Below, one piece after another: positions 45,329 through 55,440 of a stretch of DNA of 64,000 bases. This DNA is from Chromobacterium violaceum ATCC 12472. GTDB taxonomy: Bacteria > Pseudomonadota > Gammaproteobacteria > Burkholderiales > Chromobacteriaceae. Position 1 is the stretch's first letter. Every line of letters begins with the position of its first letter. The DNA lies in the NCBI RefSeq assembly GCF_000007705.1, contig NC_005085.1, forward strand, positions 1,240,001 through 1,304,000, read 5' to 3'. The translations under genes were made by a program, and so were the position numbers. The notes below the pieces were generated by a model. The model ran no database searches. It was given only the letters and a program-made list of their open reading frames with translations, and was not told where the DNA came from.

Positions 45329-47536
45329 ATGACTACGTTTTTTGCGCATTCTGGCAGTGCTGCCGATAAATCCGACTGGCAAACTCTGGTTAACCATCTG
45401 GAAAGTGTAGGTAGGCTGGCAGGCGAGTTCGCGCAGGTATTCGGCGCGGAAGAGATGGGACAGGTAGGAGGCTTGCTGCACGACCTGGGAAAATACACTG
45501 AAGAGTTTCAACAGCGGCTGTGTGGTGGGCCGCCGGTGGACCATGCCAGTTGGGGCGCAGTGGTGGCGTGCAGCAAGTATCAATCGCTGGGTCACTTGCT
45601 CGCGTATGGCATTGCCGGCCATCACGCCGGCTTGGCCAACGGCGAGGAACGTGGCGAGCGATCGTCATTGCGGGAACGGATGGTGAGTGAGCGGCCGGCG
45701 TTGGACTCGCGATGGCAGCAGGAGATCGCCTTGCCAGAAGCGTTGCCTCCGCCACAGGGCTTCAAGATGGATAAGGCGCGCAGTGGCTTTCAGCAGTCTT
45801 TCTTGGCGCGCATGTTGTTTTCCTGCGTGGTGGATGGCGATTTCCTTGATACTGAGGCCTATTATCGCGGCTTCGATCTCAATCCCAGGCCCTTGCGTGG
45901 AGCCTCACTCAGCCTGTCTCGGCTCAAGGTGCAATTGGACTCTCATTTGGCCAGTCTACCGGTTGACGGTGAGGTCAACCGCTTGCGCGGCGAAATCCTG
46001 CACGCAGCGCGCGGTAAGGCGGGCCGCCCTCAGGGTTTGTTTTCGCTGACTGTGCCCACCGGCGGCGGAAAGACTCTAGCCTCTCTGGCCTTCGCGCTGG
46101 ATCACGCGCTGATGCATGGCCTGAGGCGCGTGATTTTCGTCATCCCTTTCACCAGCGTCGTCGAGCAGACCGCCGCTGTATTCCGCCAAGCCTTTGGCGA
46201 TTTGGGCGAGCAAGCGGTGCTGGAACACCACAGCGCCTTTGTCGATGATCCCGGTAAAGCGCCGGAAGCGCGCGACAAGCTGACTCAGGCGATGGAAAAC
46301 TGGGATTGGCCAGTGGTGGTGACTACTTCGGTGCAGTTTTTCGAAAGTCTGTTCGCCTCGCGGCCTTCACGTTGTCGCAAGTTGCACAATATCGCGGGTA
46401 GTGTCGTGATTTTGGACGAGGCGCAGGCCTTGCCACTGGCTCAGTTACGGCCCTGTGTGGCTGCATTGGATGAGTTGGCGCGTAATTATCGAACCAGCAT
46501 CGTATTGTGCACCGCCACCCAGCCGGCCTTGAGCGAAAGGGATTTTGTCGGCGGCTTCGCTCAGGTCGAGGAGCTGGCGCAGGACCCTGCGCGTCTGTTC
46601 CGCGCATTGGAGCGCGTCACGGTGCGTCATATTGGAGAGGCGGACGACGCTGCGCTTGTCGCGCGTTTTGCCGCTTCGCCGCAGGCGCTGTGCATCGTCA
46701 ACAGTCGCCGCCATGCGCGTGAGCTGTATCAGGCAATCCGGCATCTGCCCGGTGTGCGCCACCTGACCACGCTGATGTGCGCGCGGCATCGCACCCAGGC
46801 TTTGGCTGAAATCAAGATGGATCTGCGAGAGGGCCGCCCGGTGAGATTGGTGGCTACGAGTTTGATCGAGGCTGGAGTCGATATCGATTTCCCCACAGTC
46901 TGGCGCGCAGAGGCGGGGCTGGATGCCGTGGCTCAAGCAGCTGGCCGCTGCAATCGGGAGGGACGGCGAGCGGCCAAGGAAAGCGAAGTGCTGATCTTCC
47001 GCAACCCTGCCTGGCCACCTCCGCCCGAGCTGCGGCAGGCTGCCCAGGCCGCCGCCGAAACGCTGCGCCATCATCAGGGCTCACCGCTAGACCAGGACGC
47101 GATACGTGGCTATTTCACCCAGCTTTACTGGGACAAGGGCGAGCGGGCGCTGGACAAGAACGGCCTGCTGGCCCTGCTGTCTGCCTGCCGGGTGTACAAC
47201 TTGCCTATGGAGCGGCTGGACCGCGACTTTCGCATGATCGAATCGGCGCTGCAGCCTGTCATCGTGCCTTTCGACGACGCCTCGCGCGAGGCGCTGGCCA
47301 AGTTGGCTTACACCGAGGGCTGCGGCCAGTTGGCCCGCGCGCTGCAACCGTATCTGGTGCAGATACCGTGCAGGGCCTTCGACGCGCTGCGCGCGGCGGG
47401 CGCTATCCAGCCGGTGAATCCCAGCCGCTTCGGCGACCAATTCATGCAGCTGCTCAATCCGGCGCTCTACGACGCCGAGCATGGCTTGAGCTGGGATGAT
47501 CCGACCTTTGTCGAGGCGGAGAAGAATATTTGGTGA
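45329..47536 (+). CDS. cas3: type I-C CRISPR nuclease-helicase Cas3
   Basis: A 735-residue Cas3, recruited by DNA-bound Cascade to unwind and degrade target DNA. HD nuclease residues: His7 (FAHS), His51-Asp52 (LLHDLGKY) and His98-His99 (GIAGHHAGL). SF2 helicase: Walker A PTGGGKT (243-249), DEAQ box (363-366), TATQPAL, and motif VI QAAGRCNREG. The C-terminal 170 residues are the accessory domain. ATG 45329 has only a weak ribosome binding site. Unlike compact I-C loci, 313 bp separate it from cas5c. Confidence 0.95.
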   Translation: MTTFFAHSGSAADKSDWQTLVNHLESVGRLAGEFAQVFGAEEMGQVGGLLHDLGKYTEEFQQRLCGGPPVDHASWGAVVACSKYQSLGHLLAYGIAGHHAGLANGEERGERSSLRERMVSERPALDSRWQQEIALPEALPPPQGFKMDKARSGFQQSFLARMLFSCVVDGDFLDTEAYYRGFDLNPRPLRGASLSLSRLKVQLDSHLASLPVDGEVNRLRGEILHAARGKAGRPQGLFSLTVPTGGGKTLASLAFALDHALMHGLRRVIFVIPFTSVVEQTAAVFRQAFGDLGEQAVLEHHSAFVDDPGKAPEARDKLTQAMENWDWPVVVTTSVQFFESLFASRPSRCRKLHNIAGSVVILDEAQALPLAQLRPCVAALDELARNYRTSIVLCTATQPALSERDFVGGFAQVEELAQDPARLFRALERVTVRHIGEADDAALVARFAASPQALCIVNSRRHARELYQAIRHLPGVRHLTTLMCARHRTQALAEIKMDLREGRPVRLVATSLIEAGVDIDFPTVWRAEAGLDAVAQAAGRCNREGRRAAKESEVLIFRNPAWPPPPELRQAAQAAAETLRHHQGSPLDQDAIRGYFTQLYWDKGERALDKNGLLALLSACRVYNLPMERLDRDFRMIESALQPVIVPFDDASREALAKLAYTEGCGQLARALQPYLVQIPCRAFDALRAAGAIQPVNPSRFGDQFMQLLNPALYDAEHGLSWDDPTFVEAEKNIW

Positions 47537-47554
47537 ACCCACAGCTTAATTGAA
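47518..47554 (-). other. protospacer-like target of the degenerate crRNA-like element
   Basis: On the minus strand, TTC (47554-47552), the type I-C PAM, is followed from 47551 by AATTAAGCTGT. The spacer-like sequence after the degenerate repeat at 47781 reads AATTAGGCTGT. Positions 1-5 and 7-11 match and only position 6 differs. In type I Cascade every sixth base of the guide is flipped out and not read, so the seed match is functionally complete. Beyond position 11 the match is poor (14, 15 and 17 only), as expected for binding without Cas3 cleavage. The target overlaps the end of cas3 and the -35 box of the promoter below. Confidence 0.6.
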
Positions 47555-47577
47555 ATTTTTAAGAAAGGGGCTATCGT
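47550..47577 (+). promoter_or_regulatory. promoter P1 in the cas3-cas5c gap (target of the crRNA-like element)
   Basis: TTGAAA (47550-47555), a 16-bp spacer and TATCGT (47572-47577). The -35 box contains the PAM and the first bases of the protospacer-like target, so Cascade binding would block the promoter. It would transcribe the mini-ORF, the crRNA-like element and, by reading through the terminator, cas5c onward. Confidence 0.5.
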
Positions 47578-47593
47578 GTATTTATGCTTGCAT

Positions 47594-47608
47594 GGGGAGT
47601 GCCTCCCG
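47594..47608 (+). promoter_or_regulatory. ribosome-binding site caught in a hairpin
   Basis: GGGAG (47595-47599) pairs with CTCCC (47603-47607) around a three-base loop. This hides the only Shine-Dalgarno sequence in front of ATG 47611, suggesting restricted translation. Confidence 0.4.
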
Positions 47609-47637
47609 GTATGGACGATCAAAGAAAACAAGTGAAG

Positions 47638-47666
47638 TTGACATTTCGATGTCAGATTCGTAATGG
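47638..47666 (+). promoter_or_regulatory. promoter P2 of the crRNA-like element, with overlapping dyad
   Basis: TTGACA (47638-47643), a 17-bp spacer and TAATGG (47661-47666). The dyad TGACATTTCGATGTCA (47639-47654) overlaps the -35 box and could be an operator. Transcription from about 47673 to the terminator gives an RNA of about 165 nt. Confidence 0.45.
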
Positions 47667-47672
47667 GCTATT

Positions 47673-50290
<2,618 letters not shown>

Positions 50291-50300
50291 GGAGCCCGAC

Positions 50301-51167
50301 ATGAGCCTCGCCAACCGTTATGAGTTCGTCTATCTGTTCGACGTCAGCAACGGCAATCCCAACGGCGATCCGGACGCCGGCAACCTGCCGCGGCTGGACC
50401 CGGAAACCAATCAGGGCTTGGTCACCGATGTTTGCCTCAAGCGCAAGCTGCGCAACTATGTGGCGCTGGAGAAGGAGAACGAGCCCGGCTTCGCCATCTA
50501 TATGCAGGAAAAATCGGTGTTGAACCACCAGCACAAGCGCGCTTACGAGGCGCTGAGCCTGGAGCCGGAGCCGAAGAAACTGCCCAAGGACCAAGCCAAG
50601 GCCCGCGAGCTGACCGCCTGGATGTGCAAGAACTTTTTCGATGTCCGCGCCTTTGGCGCGGTGATGACCACCGAAGTCAACGCCGGCCAGGTGCGCGGCC
50701 CCATCCAGCTCACTTTCGCCACCTCCATCGATCCGGTGGTGCCGTTGGAAGTGTCGATCACGCGGATGGCGGTGACCAATGACAAAGACCTGGAAAAAGA
50801 GCGCACCATGGGCCGCAAACACATCGTCCCTTACGGCCTTTACCGCGCGCACGGCTTTGTTTCCGCCAAGCTGGCCGAGCGCGCCGGCTTCGGCGAGGAA
50901 GATTTGCAGCTGCTGTGGCGCGGCCTGATCAATATGTTCGAACACGACCGCTCGGCCGCGCGCGGCGAAATGACGGCGCGCAAGCTGATCGCGTTCAAGC
51001 ACGAGTGCGCGCTGGGCAACGCGCCGGCGCATCGCCTGTTCGATTCGGTCCGCGTGAGCCGGGCGGACGGCGCTGGGGACAGTCCGGCGCGTGGTTTCAC
51101 CGATTACCGGGTGGAACTGGACCGCGCCGTCCTTCCCGCAGGCGTGGAGGTGCTGGAGCTGCTGTAG
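50301..51167 (+). CDS. cas7c: type I-C Cas7c, Cascade backbone subunit
   Basis: A 288-residue RAMP-fold protein that polymerises along the crRNA. Typical Csd2 segments: [72 protein letters not shown] and [26 protein letters not shown] lies 7 bases upstream of ATG 50301. Ten bases separate it from cas8c. Confidence 0.96.
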   Translation: MSLANRYEFVYLFDVSNGNPNGDPDAGNLPRLDPETNQGLVTDVCLKRKLRNYVALEKENEPGFAIYMQEKSVLNHQHKRAYEALSLEPEPKKLPKDQAKARELTAWMCKNFFDVRAFGAVMTTEVNAGQVRGPIQLTFATSIDPVVPLEVSITRMAVTNDKDLEKERTMGRKHIVPYGLYRAHGFVSAKLAERAGFGEEDLQLLWRGLINMFEHDRSAARGEMTARKLIAFKHECALGNAPAHRLFDSVRVSRADGAGDSPARGFTDYRVELDRAVLPAGVEVLELL

Positions 51168-51178
51168 GAGGACGCTCG

Positions 51179-51805
51179 ATGGAAGACGACGACCTGCTCC
51201 CGCTGTCCGCCTTGCAGCACTATCTGTATTGTCCTCGGCAATGCGCGCTGATCCACTTGGAGCAGCAGTGGGAAGACAATGCGCAAACGGCCGAAGGGCG
51301 CTTGCTGCACGAGCGGGCGGATAAGCCGGCCATGGAAACGCGGCGCGGGGTGCGCACCGCCAGCGCCATGGCGCTGGCCTCGCCCAGGCTGGGCATCGCC
51401 GGCGTCGCCGACATCGTCGAATTCCACGACTGGTCCGATGGCGAGCGGGCTTATCCGGTGGAGTACAAGCGCGGACGGCCCAAGGCGCACCGCGCAGACG
51501 AAGTGCAGCTTTGCGCCCAGGCGTTGTGCCTGGAAGACATGCTGGGCGCGGCCATACCGGAAGGCGCGCTGTATTACGGCAAAACGCGCAGACGGCGGCC
51601 GGTTGCGTTCGACAACGCCTTGCGGCGGCTGACGCTGGAAACGATAGCCGCCGCGCGCGCGATGTTCGATAGCCGGCAGACGCCGCGCATGGGCTACGAG
51701 GCGCGCCGCTGCGACGCCTGCTCGCTGTTGGAGCGCTGCCAGCCGCGCCTGCTGGACCGCGCCCAGAGCGTGGACCAATGGCTAAAACAGCAATGGGACG
51801 CCTGA
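51179..51805 (+). CDS. cas4: CRISPR adaptation exonuclease Cas4
   Basis: A 208-residue RecB-like nuclease that trims prespacers and defines the PAM end. Fe-S cluster cysteines: YCPRQC near residue 20 and CDACSLLERC at about 180-190. Nuclease motifs: GVADIVEF and VEYKRG. TAGGAGG precedes ATG 51179. It lies 11 bp after cas7c and is followed at once by cas1. Confidence 0.94.
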   Translation: MEDDDLLPLSALQHYLYCPRQCALIHLEQQWEDNAQTAEGRLLHERADKPAMETRRGVRTASAMALASPRLGIAGVADIVEFHDWSDGERAYPVEYKRGRPKAHRADEVQLCAQALCLEDMLGAAIPEGALYYGKTRRRRPVAFDNALRRLTLETIAAARAMFDSRQTPRMGYEARRCDACSLLERCQPRLLDRAQSVDQWLKQQWDA

Positions 51806-51806
51806 G

Positions 51807-52847
51807 ATGAGACGACAGCTCAACACAGTTTACGTCACCACGGAAGGCGCGTGGCTGCGCAAGGACGGCGAGAATCTGGTGATGGAAGTGGAAGGCAGCG
51901 AGCGCGCCCGCCTGCCAGTGCATATGCTGGAAGGCCTGGTTTGCTTCGGCCGCGTGCTGGTATCGCCGCCGCTGATGGGATTTTGCGCCGAGCGCGGCAT
52001 CGTCATCAGCTATTTGAGCCCAAATGGCCGTTTCCTGGCGCGGGTGGAAGGGCCGGTTTCCGGCAATGTGCTGCTGCGCCGCGCGCAATACCGCGCCAGC
52101 GACGATGGGCCGGCCAGCGCGTCGCTGGCGCGGCACCTGCTGCTAGGCAAGCTGCACAACCAGCGTGCGGTGCTGTCGCGCGCGCTGCGAGACCATGGCG
52201 AAGGGCTAAAAAATGAAGCCCGCAGCGAACTGGAGCAAGCGCGCAAACGGTTGAGTCGGCTGGCCGACAAACTATGGCATGTCGACGATCTGGACGCCTT
52301 GCGCGGGGTGGAAGGCGAGGCGGCGCAGAACTATTTCGCCGTGTTTCCGCATTTGTTGCGGATGGACGACCCCGCCTTGCGTTTTGCCGGCCGCAGCCGC
52401 CGGCCGCCGCGGGATCCGGTCAACGCCGTATTGTCCTTCCTGTATACCCTGCTTACGCATGATTGCCGTTCCGCGTTGGAGAGCGTGGGGCTGGACCCTA
52501 CGGTGGGCTTTCTGCATCGGGACCGCCCAGGCCGTCCCAGCCTGGCACTGGATCTGGTGGAGGAGTTCCGGCCGGTTCTGGCCGACCGCCTGGCCTTGTC
52601 CTTGTTCAACCGCAGGCAATTGGCGGCCAAGGATTTCCGCGGCCAGGACAACGGCGGCGTGCTGCTGAGCGACGAGGCGCGCAAAACAGTGCTGGTGGCT
52701 TACCAGGAGCGGAAGCGGGACAGCCTGCTGCATGCCTATCTGGATGAAAAGGTCGAACTGGGCCTGTTTCCAGCCATACAGGCCCAATTGCTGGCCAGGC
52801 ATTTGCGCGGCGATCTGGACGCTTATCCGCCATTCTTGTGGAAATAG
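51807..52847 (+). CDS. cas1: CRISPR integrase Cas1
   Basis: A 346-residue Cas1 that inserts spacers with Cas2. Metal-binding active site: Glu169 (GVEGEAAQNYF), His237 (VGFLHRDRPGRPSLALDL) and Asp249. The N-terminal beta domain (YVTTEGAWLRKDGENLVM) and the helical C-terminus are complete, so adaptation should be intact. One base separates it from cas4. Confidence 0.97.
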   Translation: MRRQLNTVYVTTEGAWLRKDGENLVMEVEGSERARLPVHMLEGLVCFGRVLVSPPLMGFCAERGIVISYLSPNGRFLARVEGPVSGNVLLRRAQYRASDDGPASASLARHLLLGKLHNQRAVLSRALRDHGEGLKNEARSELEQARKRLSRLADKLWHVDDLDALRGVEGEAAQNYFAVFPHLLRMDDPALRFAGRSRRPPRDPVNAVLSFLYTLLTHDCRSALESVGLDPTVGFLHRDRPGRPSLALDLVEEFRPVLADRLALSLFNRRQLAAKDFRGQDNGGVLLSDEARKTVLVAYQERKRDSLLHAYLDEKVELGLFPAIQAQLLARHLRGDLDAYPPFLWK

Positions 52848-52859
52848 GAGGACCGGAAA

Positions 52860-53150
52860 ATGATGGTGCTGGTCAGTTACGACGTCCGCACCCAGGATAA
52901 GGAGGGTGCCGTTCGCTTGCGCAAGGTGGCGAGGGCATGCCGCAATTTTGGCCAGCGCGCCCAGTACTCGGTGTTCGAAATCGAAGTGGAGCCGGCGCAA
53001 TGGGTATTGCTGCGTGACAAGCTGTGCGCGTTGATCGACCCCAAGCAGGACAGCCTGCGCTTCTACTATCTAGGCGGCAACTGGAAGCAGAAAGTCGAGC
53101 ACGTCGGCGCCAAGCCCGTGTTGGACCTGCAAGGTCCGCTGGTTTTTTAA
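52860..53150 (+). CDS. cas2: CRISPR adaptation protein Cas2
   Basis: A 96-residue ferredoxin-fold protein bridging two Cas1 dimers. MVLVSYDVRTQDKEGAVRLRKVARAC carries the conserved Asp; QYSVFEIEVEPAQW and LRFYYLGG follow. AGGAGG lies 9 bases upstream of the first of two ATGs. It is the last cas gene; the array leader starts after it. Confidence 0.96.
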   Translation: MMVLVSYDVRTQDKEGAVRLRKVARACRNFGQRAQYSVFEIEVEPAQWVLLRDKLCALIDPKQDSLRFYYLGGNWKQKVEHVGAKPVLDLQGPLVF

Positions 53151-53341
53151 GCGCGGATGCCTGGCGCGAACCGGAAGTGGCAGCCGAATCCCTAGCAGGT
53201 TCGCGTGGGCGGGGGAGGCCCCGCGCCGCCTGCATCATTCTCCTTGAGCCCGGTGGGTAGGGCTTGGAAATCTGCCTCGCTGATCAGGTTCGCGTTTTTC
53301 GGTTGAAAATACCATTGGAAACAAATGGTTTGTAGTACCCA
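53151..53341 (+). promoter_or_regulatory. CRISPR leader
   Basis: The 191 bp between cas2 and the first repeat. Its last 50 bp are AT-rich with TTGAAA (53303-53308) and an inverted repeat ACCATT/AATGGT (53311-53329) next to the first repeat. The repeats read 5' to 3' away from here, so new spacers should enter at this end. Confidence 0.75.
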
Positions 53342-55116
53342 GTCGCGCCCAACGCGGGCGCGTGGATTGAAACCTTCTGGTCGCGCAAGCCAAAGCCGTC
53401 CACGCGCGTCGCGCCCAACGCGGGCGCGTCGCGCCCAACGCGGGCGCGTGGATTGAAACTGCTCGTATGCTGACATGTGCGGTCGTAATATTGAGTCGCG
53501 CCCAACGCGGGCGCGTGGATTGAAACGGCTGCTTCCTGGGCGCGCTTGCCGGCGAAGATGTCGCGCCCAACGCGGGCGCGTGGATTGAAACTTGTCAACG
53601 ACGCTAATCGTCATCCCCGGCGAGAGGTCGCGCCCAACGCGGGCGCGTGGATTGAAACTTATGCTCCGGTGCCGCTGCAAGCTGGCGACCTGGTCGCGCC
53701 CAACGCGGGCGCGTGGATTGAAACTTCAACACCGACCTGGCCGAGGTCTACATCCCGGGTCGCGCCCAACGCGGGCGCGTGGATTGAAACATAAGTTGAG
53801 GCCGACTATACCAGCGAACTGGCATAGTCGCGCCCAACGCGGGCGCGTGGATTGAAACGTACCCGTGTTGTCCGAACCACTGCTGCCACCGCGTCGCGCC
53901 CAACGCGGGCGCGTGGATTGAAACTCCCGCCTCTCCGTTGGTGAGCGGAGCCTGCCGGGGTCGCGCCCAACGCGGGCGCGTGGATTGAAACACCACCGGC
54001 GGCGCTGCGCCGTCGCTGCCGCCGGGTCGCGCCCAACGCGGGCGCGTGGATTGAAACCCTTCAACGCCGCCGCTTCTGTGTTGCGCCTCTGTCGCGCCCA
54101 ACGCGGGCGCGTGGATTGAAACCGATGCATGCGCTATCACGGCGAGCTATATATCCCGTCGCGCCCAACGCGGGCGCGTGGATTGAAACAATGATTTCGC
54201 CAGCGATGAAGAGCGCGGCGAGATCGTCGCGCCCAACGCGGGCGCGTGGATTGAAACAATGATTTCGCCAGCGATGAAGAGCGCGGCGAGATCGTCGCGC
54301 CCAACGCGGGCGCGTGGATTGAAACATCGTCTCACTCCTTGATGCTGCTCGGCACCGTACGTCGCGCCCAACGCGGGCGCGTGGATTGAAACTCGACACG
54401 CCGGCGTCGGGCTTGGATGCCATGGCGTCGCGCCCAACGCGGGCGCGTGGATTGAAACTGACGCCCCCAGCTCATCACCGATGCGCAGCAAGTCGCGCCC
54501 AACGCGGGCGCGTGGATTGAAACGGACAGCTTGGTGATGCCCTGGACGCGGTTGCGCGTCGCGCCCAACACGGGCGCGTGGATTGAAACATGAACGCTAC
54601 GGCCTGGGCTTCCACCTTGGCCGCGTCGCGCCCAACGCGGGCGCGTGGATTGAAACATCGTCGAATTTGTGCCGCGCGCTAAAACCGGTGGTCGCGCCCA
54701 ACGCGGGCGCGTGGATTGAAACTGCGTGTACAACATGCAGGACGTAGAAGCGGAGAGTCGCGCCCAACGCGGGCGCGTGGATTGAAACGCCGCGGCGGCA
54801 CCGATCACCGCCATCTGGTCGAGTCGCGCCCAACGCGGGCGCGTGGATTGAAACAACCAGGCTTCCAGATACTGCGCGCCCAAAATGCCGTCGCGCCCAA
54901 CGCGGGCGCGTGGATTGAAACCCATCAAGGGCTTTTACTGCTTCAATAGAGGGAGTCGCGCCCCACGCGGGTGCGTGGATTGAAACATCTGCATGCATAG
55001 ACCGAGCAATAGTTTTGAGGTCGTGCGCCATGCGGGCGAGTGGATTGAAACAGTTGGAGGGAGGGAGCAGTCGCGCCTAGCTGTGGTCGCGCCCATGTGG
55101 GCGCGTGGACTGAAAC
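53342..55116 (+). CRISPR. type I-C CRISPR array, 27 repeats plus one truncated repeat
   Basis: The 32-nt repeat is GTCGCGCCCAACGCGGGC followed by GCGTGGATTGAAAC, the classical I-C type with a GC stem and an ATTGAAAC end. I count 27 repeat copies with 33-36-nt spacers. A 20-nt truncated copy (53408-53427) is fused directly to the second full repeat. The repeat at 54558 has one change (CAACACGGG). The last three (54955, 55020, 55086) are progressively degenerate, marking the old trailer end. The spacer at 54190-54225 is repeated exactly at 54258-54293. No spacer was matched to a known phage because no search was possible. Confidence 0.99.
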
Positions 55117-55440
55117 AACATGGCGGCGTTGATTAGCATGCGGATCTGGGCCTATCACGATGTGGATTAGCTGATGACCTGCATCCATGCTGGCCGAGAG
55201 CGTGACGGTGTTTTGCTGACTGAAATGGGGACTTATACAAGTGCTGTGATGGTGTTTCCATAGACTATTTTCAGAGCCGCTATTGGGGGCGCATTGTTTT
55301 TAACCTGTACTTTGGTGTAGGTTATTCAGCTTTCCGGCTAGGTTGCCTTGTAGGTGGTCTGGTATTTTCATAACATTCTTAATCTTCTTTTTAGTTCAAT
55401 GACATACCCTCGCTGGAGGGTATTTATATTTGGATTCCTG
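55117..55440. other. intergenic region between the CRISPR array and vgrG
   Basis: About 320 bp. No gene is evident. It contains ATACCCTC-GCTG-GAGGGTAT (55404-55423), an 8-bp inverted repeat 18 bp before the vgrG ATG that could be an operator. TAACCT/AGGTTA arms also lie near 55300-55322. Confidence 0.45.
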
